Assembly (NCBI GenBank): GCA_038503065.1
Contig: JBCAMK010000015.1
Span: 310,001-374,000, forward strand
Length of the DNA stretch: 64,000 nt
Direction of reading: 5' to 3'
DNA from: Paragyromitra xinjiangensis
Taxonomy: Eukaryota; Ascomycota; Pezizomycetes; Pezizales; Discinaceae
The notes under the pieces are model-generated. The model was not told the origin of the DNA. It saw only the letters and a program-made list of their open reading frames with translations, and did no database searches. Position 1 is the first letter of the stretch; each line of letters opens with the position of its first letter. Of the stretch, positions 1 through 10,688 are shown piece by piece. A program made the translations under genes and the position numbers.

Positions 1-289
1 GCCTCCTTCCACTCATAGAACTCAAACTGGTTTGGGAGGATTTTATAGCATTGCCTTCGCCTCACTATTTGCTGGATCCTATTGAGTGGGAATACATTAT
101 CCCTACCATTGCCTGCGGTTCTACACATATATACAACTGCGTAATGTTATGTTGTGACCTTCCATTAAGCCATAACCACCCTTCGTCTCAAGTCTAGATC
201 ACCCAAATCACATTTCCCGGAAAAGGATCCGGTCTGGCGAGGAGTTTTTTTTTTACGTCAAACCAAGCACCTATAAATTACAAAACCCA

Positions 290-766
290 TCACGTGCTTG
301 AAACCGGCTCCGGTCTTGTCGAGAATAAAATCTTCCACCTAACAATATCCACAATCTCCAATTCCTCACCATCCCAGTCCCCGTTTTTCTCTCGTAGCGA
401 TGTATCCCGCCGTCTGATGATTCCCAGCGGTGTCACGAGCTTCTTCACCTCGCCTGTGAGGCGCTGATGTTTCCCCACATATAGATAGACACGTTTGGAT
501 TTTATCGGGTCTTTCTTGTCGTCTTCGGTTAGCATGTCTGGGAAGACGATGCGACCAATGGGGGTTTCGTGGGATGTTGGGAGGTCTGTTTCCATAGTGT
601 TTTCGGTTTCGGTTTCGAGTAGAGCTTGTGTAGTGGGCATGTTGATTGTTCCTTGGATTTCGAGTAAAGCGAGACCAGAGGGTGTGTGGAGGAGTTGGGG
701 TAGGGGGTTTTGCTGAGGGGTAGAATGTGGGACCAAGGATGTTGTATGAAGTGGTATTGATGGCAT
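290..766 (-). CDS. CTF8: Ctf8, subunit of the Ctf18 alternative clamp loader
   Basis: This is a single-exon gene of 158 aa. Ctf8 joins Ctf18, Dcc1 and Rfc2-5 in the alternative RFC that acts on PCNA at replication forks and supports sister-chromatid cohesion. The family signature is visible: an early LALLEIQGTI strand, then KRVYLYVGKHQRLTGEV, KLVTPLGIIRR, and the C-terminal block IVDIVRWKILFSTRPEPV. The start is placed at the ATG at 766. The frame stays open to an ATG at 916, but the extra 50 residues are Pro/His-rich, unlike the family, and the two ACGCGT boxes would then fall against or inside the coding region. The gene lies 267 bp downstream of the Mus7 stop, on the same strand. The TGA stop overlaps a CACGTG. 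The family call is secure; the exact start is likely. Confidence 0.88.
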   Translation of the reverse strand: MPSIPLHTTSLVPHSTPQQNPLPQLLHTPSGLALLEIQGTINMPTTQALLETETENTMETDLPTSHETPIGRIVFPDMLTEDDKKDPIKSKRVYLYVGKHQRLTGEVKKLVTPLGIIRRRDTSLREKNGDWDGEELEIVDIVRWKILFSTRPEPVSST

Positions 767-895
767 CTTGGGTGGTAGGATTTGATAAGGATTAGAACTT
801 GGTGATGGGTGCGGTTTTGTTGGTGGTTTTGTTGGTACGGGAGAGAAACTAGGTAGCGGTAGTTGGTGATGTGTGCGAAGGTGAGAGTTTAGGGG

Positions 896-934
896 ACGCG
901 TTGGATAAATTGCCAAGGAATTTGAGAAACGCGT
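896..934. promoter_or_regulatory. Paired MCB (ACGCGT) boxes upstream of CTF8
   Basis: ACGCGT occurs at 896-901 and 929-934, which is 130 and 163 bp upstream of the chosen CTF8 ATG (766). ACGCGT is the MluI cell-cycle box bound by MBF-type (Mbp1/Swi6, Res) factors that drive G1/S transcription. Function here is inferred from position and from the replication role of Ctf8. Confidence 0.55.
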
Positions 935-1033
935 AAAGTGCTTCTTAGCGTGGTATCAACTCTACTGCACTCTACATGCTAGCAAGATATCTACGAACAT
1001 GTACATACATTGAATTATTCTCCAAAAAAACGG

Positions 1034-4000
1034 TTAACATAAAAGATTCTCCAATGACAGTAACGCCCTCACATGCTGTTTTCTCCTGCGAACGCCGCCC
1101 CTGTATGGGTTCCCCCTGGCTTCGAATTCCCAAATGCCAATGTCAACACTTTTGCCAACTGGCTCAAACATTTCTGTCCGACAAGCCACTGCCAACAGGG
1201 TTTCAACTGCCATATTAAAGGACTTCTTTAGCTTCTCGGGGTCTCCTTGCTCGTCGCCCAAGGGAGGGGGGTGTACTTCCTTCCTTGAAGCACCTCTTAT
1301 AATATACCACGAGCCCCTGTAATTGGTCCATTCTTTGGCGATAGCGGTTTTCAGGGTGTCTGCACATTCTTTTCGTAGGGATTCATACGGTCCTTGGGAA
1401 GTTTGATTCATCCGTATGTCAACTGGCAATTCACCGCCACGATTTTCGATCAAGGTTTTAATGTACCCAGCGTACTTGATCAGATAGCATGTACAGTCAT
1501 AGGCGACTTCTGCGAGTTTATCTATCAAATTTCCTGATGACGATAGCCAGTCAACTATCGGAATCATTTTGGTAACGGCAATGACCATGAATGTGAGGGT
1601 TCCTAATGCTGGCGGTGATATGGCTTCAGAAGACTGCTAGAAAGTTAGCTACTATTCTTTACTTAGCCTAGGATGAAAGAAAACAAACATTTATAGTTAA
1701 AAAGTTGACAGCCAACCTCATTCCCTCCAGAAGGGAAGTAAACATCGAAAGCACCGACTTAACGCATCCGTGGTGAGTTGAATCAATGTCTCCCTGCATC
1801 GCTGAGATTAATTGCCCTGAAGCTTTAAGAACAGGAATTGCTAGGATCCATCCACACGGCTCACGAAAGGCGCATTCCACATAGGCAGGAAATACGGCTT
1901 CTAGGAAGAGAGCCCGCATTGTAGGCTTAGTAGAATCTCCATCTTCGAATTCCCCCGAAAGTGCTGTCGCGAGTTGACTGACTAAATATTCTTGCTGTCC
2001 ATCGACTGCTGCTCTTTCGCATAATGATTGAAAGAAACTGAATAATACTTTATGTGTTCTTGGGTGGTGGAGCTTTAGCCCATAATTCTTGAGTCTGCCA
2101 ACTACATATGTGGGATCGGTAGCAGGGAGAGGGAAAGCAGTAGAATCGATGAAGAATTTATCGATGCTGACGAGATCGGTTGAATATTGTTGTAAGTATT
2201 CGACCACTTGTTGAACGAACTCAACATAAGCGCTAGATGAAGATCTAGCCTGTAGTTCCTAGAAAATAGTCAGTACTATCCAGGATCTGTACCGTGAGTT
2301 CTATTAGAGCAGAGAGACGTACTTGATAATTTTCTTTCATGGATTTCATCATCGCTGAGAGTATTTCAGAGTATTCAAGTTTGATGGAAGCTGCTTTTTG
2401 AAATGAATCACGATGGGCTGCTTCGTGGGACTCTCGCATATTTGCCAACACCGCTGTAGAGCGTTAGTCGTGACTTGAGTTGATTCTAGGGGAGGTACTT
2501 ACTCGAGATTAAAGATAACCGACGGAGGCGAAAGTCAGTTTGCGTGATGTTATAACCTCCAGTAGATTCGTCGCGAACGAACGGAAGGTTTACGAGTGTG
2601 TGATTCTGAGGATCGAACTTAAGTAGTGTCGTGGTATACTCACTCTGGAATCTTAACATTGACTCTCGTTCGACTAAGGTCTTCATCCAAAAAGAGATGA
2701 ATACCGTCTTGTTGGCTTCGTATACACCTCCCCCGGACTGGATGATTTTGGGCATGAAATACGCCGTAAATTTTCGAGTCTGCTCGGTATCTCGAAGCGC
2801 AGCCCATGACTCGCTGCTGTAACTGTCAAGATAGTTACCCCAGGTCTATTAATTCGTTAGTTCTTGTGTGGTGAATCTGAGGGAAGGCAAGAAACCTTCA
2901 GTCCGTTCTGCACTAGAAAACCGATCACGGAAGTCCATGTATCAACCACTTTCACCAACAAACTTTCCCCGGGCTGATTGTCTGCCCCAAAGCAGTTGGA
3001 AAGCATGCGATGAAGCGGGTCATAAATCACAGTTAATAGATGCTGTACTATGGTTAGCGGGTTCATATATGGTTTTTCTTTCAGGGTGGGGGCTGTACCT
3101 CGGCGGCTGGCTTTCTCTGGTCCTGTATAACTAAATCATCAAAGCCAGACCAATCACCATAATCTTGACTATCCTCATCAGAGGTCTGAACGGGGAGGTT
3201 TGAGGGGCTATCTTGTGTTTTGCAGACAAAAATATATTGCTGTATTAGTTGGAGAACTCCCACAACTAGTTTATTGGACAGCTTATTATGCGAGTTCAAG
3301 ATATTTGCGGTGGAGGCTGTGCGAATTAGTTTTGTTTAAGATTTTTTACTAGATGTTACATACCTTTAGTAAAAATCATTATTGCATTCTCTACCTGGCC
3401 TCCGATTCTGGACAATGCAGTGGTCAGGGATTTGATCGCATCATTCAGAATTCCTTCTAGCTCGATCTGGTTGCGTCGGATATTGCTCTCTAACACGCCT
3501 TCGGATAAGCCTGCATTTCCCCTGTCTTTTGCGACTTTGAATTGTTTTTCAGCTTCGCTTCGCGCTGCGTGGTGTTGGTTTAAAGTATGGGTCACAAGAT
3601 CATCAAACCATTCCATGAATGGCTCCAGCGTCTTGATGTCCTCTCCACTATGTAGTTGAAAGCGGAGAAGATTAGACCATGTTCTGATACTGACACTACA
3701 AGCCCGACGATGTGAAAGTTCGGGGTCAACGAGATTGCGAATTGCATCGATATGAGGCCGGCAATTCGGGGGCGCGGCCCAATAAAGAGTTGTGAGAAGA
3801 TCATGATGATTTTTTAAGGCGGCAAGGTGCTCTATGCGAAGCCCTTCTTCCTTAGGGTATTGTCGTCGGTGATTTGGCATGAGTCTATTGACAATATTTC
3901 CGATCTTCCTTGTTGTGGATGTCGTTTTCATCGAGTTTATGCCTATCGCAACAGTTTTCAACAGGATATGGAAACATCGGTCAGAGTCTTGGACCGCTAA

Positions 4001-7000
4001 GGACGGGTCCTTTTCGAGACATTGGAGGAACTCTGCAGAACCATATTCGTTTTCATTCTTCAGATTAGCCAGACTATTGCTCGCAAAGAATTCGTAGAGG
4101 GTAGGGATGATGATATCCGGATTCGTCCAGCCCCATGAACCGATAAGATGATGACACCGCGCATACAGCACTCGACAATAATCGATAGCCTTGCCTGAGT
4201 GGCCTTCGGGGTTGACGTTGTAGACTCTCAGCGGTCGGCTAATGGGAGTTTTTAGTAACGCCCAGTTTTCTGACGAGTGACACTGCTTCGATGGTTGCTG
4301 AGTAATTCCTGAAATATTAAACTGAAATAAAGGGAGGATCGTAAAAACTATGTGCCAGTGCTTTTCAAATAGTCGAACATCCAGAGCCCTCTCAAGATCT
4401 GCGGTGTGTAATCCGGCATTGAAGAGTTGCCAAAAATGAGTGTCTAGAGATTCTGTCTGGCCTAGGATTTGGATGGCGATAACCCATAGTTCTACAACAT
4501 AGTGCTCCTGGTCAATGCCTCTCTCGTACTTGTTTCGTTGCCTTTGGTCCTCATAGCATCCTCTGACTGCGACTAGCCCGCACTTCATGAGTTGACCAAC
4601 CAATTGATGGCCAGATTTTTGGATTTTCTTCCCAACCTCAAGTTTCGCCTGGATTTGGGCATCTGCAGATGAAAGTTTGTAGACTTGAAATGAAAACACC
4701 AAACTAAATGCAAGGAGTTGTAGCTTTAAACGCGTTAATGGGTTTCCTGGATTGAATTGAGTATCGGTTCCTCCCAAAATAGTCACAACGCGGTCGCAGC
4801 AAACGTTGATAGCTTGTAACACTCTTTGACCAAAAGAGATCATATCGATGGGATCATCAAAGGAGATAACTTGAGCAAGGTAATTAGAGAAAAAAATGTA
4901 AAAGTAATACACCTGTGATATGAGACGGTAAAAATTGGCATCGTTCAGCTCATCTTTCTCGCATGCCTTCTCTGTAGCATCTGCAATTTGATTCATGATG
5001 GCCTCGAAATCTGCTGCAACAAAGTTATCGTATACGCCCCACTCTAGGATCTTATCACCGAAGGTAAACCTATTTCCGTGGTTTCTCTTAGAGCACCTAG
5101 CTGGGAGGGTGTTCAAAGCTTTCGATAAACCCTCATTTCCAATAAATGTCTCACTATTGAAAATCGTTCCTGGTTTTAATGGTGACGTATCGAAGTTTAA
5201 TGGATATTTTTTATCATAGGGTAGTAATCCCTGGAGCACGGGCTTTTTGTCCTTAGGCAACTCTCCTGAGATAAGAGGATCTGGATCGTCAGTGACGAGG
5301 TCTTGTGAAGGAGGTTGCCGCCGCTCGATAGTGTCCGCATCTATTCTCTTTGGCGTCCCTTTGCGTCGAGCTCTAGGAGCAGATTTATGTGACCTAGGCG
5401 CTCTAGGTTGTTGACCCGGAGTTGCAGCAGAGATATTGCGTGTAGCCGGTGATGGTAGAGGCATCGATTGCACCGAGTCTTCGTCTTCCATGAATCTCGC
5501 AAGATGTTGGTTTCTCTGAGCCGTGTAATGTACCAATTCGGTGATATCAGGAGTACGGGCCCTTCGAGCAACTTGATGCAACCTTCTGAGAGTATTGTTG
5601 AATGGCGCTTCTACCTCGGGCTGGGCTGGCTGAAGTGCAAAGTTCGGTCTAGGAGCAGCAGAGCTACTTGGTCCCGGCATTGCCGTAGCTATACTTGCCT
5701 GTGTTTTTGGCTGTGGGCGGGCAGAGGTAAGTTTTTTGGATACTGGTTCCTTCTGTATGATATTTGACAATTTAGTTTGTCGTCCTCTTTGTTTCCTCAG
5801 TTGTGAAGGTTTGGCGACTAGGGAAGACTTAGATTGCCTTTTAGAGGAGTGGCTTTGAGGTCCACTGAGATTTTGAGGGGAAGGCAATTTTAGTTGGTGC
5901 TTAGATGGTCCATATCCCTGGGCCCCATCATGGCTCAATCCAGTTTCCTGAAAGCCCCCGCTAGGGTCATGCTCTGATGTAAAACTCAGAGTCCCCTCTC
6001 TCCAATTCTTCAATACGTCTTGAACATCTCTAGTATCCATCGCAGTTTCCAACACGAACAACTTTCTGAAAGGGCTTTGCCGACCTTGATCCTTCCTCTC
6101 TCTTGCCGACCTTGCCGCAAGCTTAATAAAAGTGGGTGGTGGCGCAGTAGTCGTAGCCTTATGATGTTGTACTGCATCCACAATTCCAACCCTTGGAGCA
6201 GTTGGTCTCTTCTGGCCTGCGGTTTTCTTTTTTGAAGATACATGGCCTGTTATCTTTGGCTGGCGAAGGCGAGTTGAGCCACTCTCTTGTCTCGACGTGG
6301 AGTTTTGATTTCTGCTACTGCTTACTATAAGGGCTCTCTCGGAAGATTGGTTGCCTTCAACCTGCCTTCTTCTTTTTGTAGGTGTGTTTTTCCGCCTTCT
6401 AGAAATCGTAGGAAGCATGAGGTCGATTCTGTCATCTTCGGTTATGTCGGTTCCTATTGTGTCGTCTATATCGAACCATCTTTTTTGCGCATCTCTTCCG
6501 CTAATTCTTCTCTTAACAGAAACAATAACCGGCAAATCATTTGAAGAATCTGAGTCGTCGCCTAGTAAAAATACGTCTTCGGGCTCTCGCACTCTGGTCG
6601 AGATCTTGGCTTTAGCAACTCCAGGCCTTAGTGTGTTGTTCCTTGACGGAGATTTACCACGTCGGTCTTCATTACTTCCGTTCATTTGTTTGTTCCTATC
6701 AAGTTTCCACCAAGACGCTGGGAGGACACCATTTGTCTTGCGCTGGAATTTGGTAATAACCTGTGATTCGTCCTCCTCGTATTCGTCCTCATCTTCATCC
6801 TCATCTTCATCCTCATCTGCACTGAGAGAGGGAGGAGACGAAGAGTGGATAATGATTGGCGATGGTCTCTCACGTTCGCTCACTTGCGAGACTAGCCTAG
6901 TTCTTCTGCTTGGTCCACTAGGCTCCGGATCAGATTCGGATGAAGGATCAAGAACCGACAATAACCCTCGCCGTTCTTCAGGAGGACCTCCTATCAGATT

Positions 7001-8663
7001 TGTGTTTTCTTCGACAGAAGGCTGAATAGCCTGATTGAGGCTTGCCTGTACTGATAGTGTCCTAATTCGTGGAGGAGGGGTGACTGGAGGTTCAGAATAG
7101 ATATCTCGCTCGCGGGTTACCCCAGTTGCTTGAGCTGCCGGAGGAGGGGTGGGGGGTAGAGAATAGATATCCGGCTCGCCAGCTATTCTAACTGTTTGAG
7201 CTGCTGGCAGAGGCCGAATGTTCTCTTTTCTATGTGTGGAAATTTTGGGGGTCTTGTCTATGTTTCCAGTCGAGTGACGCTTGGAATACGTATGTGTCAC
7301 CTTTCGTCGCTTCGGCACAGAAGTATTTGGTCCTAGCCTTTCCCTTAGAGATTTTGAACTCGTAGGTAATTCGTTTTCCACACCAGCTTCGCTGCCGGAT
7401 TGTATTTCTTCTTCTGCCCAAGAAATTCTGCGGCTGGGTTGGTGATCAGGCTCTGGGGGCGCCACATACTCGGCTTCTTGGGAATCATCGTCTCTGGCAT
7501 GTGCCCTTTCGACTTCGCCTTCAACTTCTTCTATCCTCAAAGGCCTAACGCCACGAGATTTGAGGGTTTGGCGATAGCGCTGCTTCTCGAGTAGATATGG
7601 GTTTACCTGAATTGGTTTCCGTTCGCGAAGACTGCGGATAGGAGCAGCCCATTGTTCATGATTATCTTCGCGGGGTGGAATTACAATTTGAAAAGCAGCT
7701 GTTAATGCAGCCATACGTTGGGGCACCGAAGAAGGTAGCGGCGGGGTAGATTCTATAGAAGGCGGGGATGAGAGTGGCGAAGAACTAATCATTGAAGAGC
7801 TATCGATTATTTTGCTAGGATGCCGGAAATTCTGTCTTGAAGGTGTGGAGGGGCCTTGAACGCTTCCAGATGGTATTGTATGACCTCCATTTTGATTGTA
7901 TAGAGAATCTTGTACTTCACCAGTGATTGGATCAGGCGAAGGGCGAAATTGTTCTTGTCCATTTTCTATCCTCGCCCCTTCAGTAGCTTGGGTGTCCTAT
8001 TCCGAAAAATTATTAGTATTCTGCTCTGTGGTTAGGGTTTAGTCTGCGCACCCGTAAATCGACGACTTCCTCCTCATCGTATATATTGCTCAAATCCAAG
8101 ACTGAGATCTCTCTATATAGCCGCAAGGTCTCTTTTGATTGAGATTTTTCTTCTGATTTGCTAAGTTGATTGTCGAAACCTAATGTTGAAGTATCTGCAC
8201 CATCTTGCACAGACGTTTCGTCCAATTGCTGTTTTGAACCTTTTGTCTGATTACTCGAGCTAGCAGCGGATATTTCTAGCCCAGAGTTTATTTGAGATTG
8301 TCTGGGAGTTTGATTTACGTCCGCATTGACTTCGTCAACGGGGTCAATCATAATTGTATCCTAATAGACTATAAGCAAGTTTCTTGAAAATTCAGATTGA
8401 TAAACCATTACCTCTTCTATATTTTGGGAAGTCACCGCCTCTTTCATAGCCACATGTCCAATGGCTATCGCTTCTTCCATCTCCTTCATTTCTACTTTCA
8501 CTTCTCCTCCCGGTTCATTTTCCGCACTCCCGTATTCCATACCTGGGTCATTTTCGAGTTCTTGCTGACCTACGCTTGCCTCCCCTTGTGTCGACAGTTC
8601 CCCATCCGAAATGTCTTCTTCATCGGAGTTTGGAACATAACCTAACTCACGCCAGGTCGACAT
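1034..8663 (-). CDS. mus7: Mus7/Mms22 family replication-fork repair protein
   Basis: Nine exons give a 2,401-aa protein: 8663-8412, 8360-8052, 7996-3364, 3316-3099, 3042-2896, 2845-2503, 2453-2323, 2258-1689 and 1636-1034. Mus7/Mms22 proteins act with the Rtt101/Mms1 ubiquitin ligase or its equivalent in repair of stalled forks. The N-terminus MSTWRELGYVPNSDEED is the typical family start. A long low-complexity region of about 900 residues follows, with an Asp/Glu tract near 6780-6815 and many basic Ser/Arg stretches. The helical conserved half begins around LPYDKKYPLNFDTSPL. All junctions keep frame. The weakest is exon 8 to 9: a better-looking donor at 1716 breaks the frame, so GTTTGT at 1688 was used. 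The very long C-terminal half and the start motif make the family call firm, while small exon edges may shift. Confidence 0.9.
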
Positions 8664-9164
8664 TTCATCTCTATATCATAAGAATGTGAATTATTATCGA
8701 GGCTTAATGATAAGATAAGGATGGTTGCGGGAAAAAATGTCGTAGTTCCTTTGTGGTGTGTGTTAACGTTGCGACGGCCGTCGTTGGAAAGAAGACGCGT
8801 TTTAATTAACGCGTCTGCAGGGTAGCTGCACGAAATCAACAATATTCTCAAAAAATTATAATATGAACAATGAGATGAAAACAAAACTCAAGAATATAGG
8901 ATGGTTTACATGGCAGAATAATTAATATTTCTTTTTTTCTTCAAATGCTCGACAATGTATCATTGCCTGTGGCGCCATTGAGGCAGGTGTTAAGATAAAG
9001 TTGTATGCCGTACTGACATCACAGATGGTCGAATAAGCTAATCTAAATATAGTCTAGCACGTGCAGCATGCCATTGGTGTCAACGACATCTGCTGCGCTG
9101 ATATATTAATATTTTAACTCCTCATCTCATCGCCTACCGTACAGCTCTTCTGAAACCTTGCACC
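8664..9164. other. Bidirectional promoter region, mus7 / 72-aa gene
   Basis: This 501-bp stretch separates two divergent starts. It holds the MCB hairpin described at 8793-8816, a CACGTG at 9058-9063 and AT-rich sequence. No further gene is visible. Confidence 0.6.
8793..8816. promoter_or_regulatory. Inverted pair of MCB (ACGCGT) boxes upstream of mus7
   Basis: Two ACGCGT boxes at 8795-8800 and 8809-8814 sit in a perfect inverted repeat: a 9-bp stem AGACGCGTT / AACGCGTCT around a 6-nt TTAATT spacer. The pair is 132-151 bp upstream of the mus7 ATG. MBF-type factors bind this box in replication and repair genes. Symmetric placement suggests dimeric or paired binding, which is inference. Confidence 0.6.
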
Positions 9165-9485
9165 ATGAGAGGAAAAGCAGCTTTACTTCCAGTGGGGTTC
9201 GCCATTTTCTTCGGTGTTATGAACGGTACATCGCTCGAAAATATTCCCTGAAATGCTTACTGACTGTGGGACACAGGATATTCCATATTTCAGCCTCTCG
9301 TTGTAGAAGATCGACTTAGAACTCTACAAGAAAAGTACGTAATCTCTCGATAACTGTTGAATAGTTGGATTAATTTTGTGGGCAGAGGTGCAAAAGAAGC
9401 TGTTTCCTTGGGTCCACCGCTACAAGAGAAATCCGAAGCAGTCCAGGCTGCAGATATGAATGAAAGAGCAGTAAAGAAGGAATAG
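9165..9485 (+). CDS. 72-aa single-pass membrane microprotein, unrecognised
   Basis: Three small exons (9165-9225, 9277-9334, 9386-9485) with clean GTACAT/GTACGT donors and CAG acceptors join in frame to a 72-aa protein ending in TAG. It starts MRGKAALLPVGFAIFFGVMN, one short hydrophobic N-terminal helix preceded by Arg/Lys. A hydrophilic tail follows, rich in Lys, Glu and Ala (GAKEAVSLGPPLQEKSEA). This build is typical of small inner-mitochondrial-membrane proteins, but I do not recognise the family. Two introns in phases 1 and 2, with no stop until the natural end, argue strongly that it is real although each exon is tiny. It is divergent from mus7, and its 3' end faces FRA10AC1 about 300 bp away. 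Confidence 0.72.
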
Positions 9486-9782
9486 GGAGATTTGGAGACA
9501 AATGTTAAACCTGTAGCTTGAGCGGTATTTTGCCTAAAGAAAGCTTCTAGCGGCAAGGCAAGAGAGCAGATAGTGCTGGGAGTTTCGGTAGGGTATTATT
9601 GTTTGCAGACATATAGATGTGCATTTATGGCATTAAGCTTCTAATTTATAGCCGAGGAATCCAGATGCTTTGAGTAACATAGCATCGCCGTCAAGAGTCT
9701 TTTACTCGGGGTATGAATATATAAATTAAGTTGTCTAAACGAGCACAGTACTACACGCTCTGTCTGATTTATGTTCAGTTCA

Positions 9783-10688
9783 TTATGAGTATTCTCTATG
9801 GCGTGGATGATGTCGCATCCCATGTCTTTCGCCCTTCTCCTCAGGTGATTTTGATCGTCGCCGTTCTCCACGTTTTCTTCGGCTCCGACTCTGATCTCGG
9901 TCTCGACTCTTGGCTTCATGGCTATCTTTTCGCCTACTTCTCTCCTCATGGCTCTGCGATCCTGACCGGTGATGAGGCCTTCGATCCTTGCTTTCACCTT
10001 TACCCCTTGGTTTATCTTGTCGTGTTTTCTTCTCACTGCTGCCTTGGATGTGCCGTAACTTCGCCGTGCATTCATCGCAGACCCTGACCTTCACCAGCGC
10101 ATTCTTCTTCTCGCCCTTTTCGACATATTCAAACATTAATTCGAACCCTCGTAGACCTTCTCTACCACCTTCCTTTTCGGCATTATCAGGGTCTTCGTCG
10201 AGTGTACTCTCACGATTCCTACACGACAGATTTGCACATGAAAATTGGCCTTTGCCGGCGAGAACCTCCTCTTTTGTCCTCCACCTCATTGCAATCTTTC
10301 ACAATCAATTAGTCTAAGCACTCTTTGATAGAGAGAAAGTCTACGAACTCACTTGTTTCTCCTTCCACCTTGCCAGTTCAACAACTGCAAACTCCTTAAA
10401 TAACCTCTCATAGTACTTCCTGGCTATTGCCTTCTCTTCATCTTTGTCGTCTACCTCATCATCATCTTCTCGAATAAATTGATGGTTCTCTTCAAGTATA
10501 TCCCTCTCGCTTCGAGCCTTTTCTGGCGCTGGTACGGAGCCGCCGTAATAACGTAAATAGGCATTGGTCGCCTGAAGATGACGCGTATATGCTGAGGTTG
10601 AGGCGCTTGAGTGAGAGAATACCTTCTGAGAATGTAATTTATCAGTTGACGAGGAGGCAGCTGCCCAGGCGTGATTTGGAGGAGGCAT
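9783..10688 (-). CDS. FRA10AC1: FRA10AC1-family nuclear protein
   Basis: Two exons (10688-10353, 10295-9783) in phase 0 give 282 aa. The family hallmarks run in order: RYYGG, ENHQFIR, an acidic stretch, ARKYYERLFKEFAVVELARWKEKQ, then RWRTKEEVLAGKGQFSC with Cys pairs (CANLSC, CDEC) and YVEKGEKKNALVKVRVC. The Cys arrangement suggests a small zinc-binding module. FRA10AC1 proteins are nuclear and linked to spliceosomal complexes. The last 100 residues are an Arg/Ser/Glu/Asp-rich tail like splicing-factor RS/RD domains. The intron is 57 nt, with GTGAGT and a CTAAT branch. The upstream region carries a telobox-like tract. The family call is secure; molecular function in fungi is less clear. Confidence 0.88.

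Noticed and set aside
4726..4735. Further ACGCGT motifs (for example in mus7 and FRA10AC1 coding sequence, and at 16806, 35329 and 37566)
   Set aside because: Single copies inside genes or gaps at about the chance rate; only the promoter pairs were kept.
6351..7025. 224-codon plus-strand frame within mus7
   Set aside because: Antisense to the low-complexity Mus7 exon; the Ser run mirrors the Asp/Glu tract.
8033..8043. GGTTAGGGTTT, telomere-like
   Set aside because: Lies in a mus7 intron, where it includes the branch region; a single unit is expected by chance.
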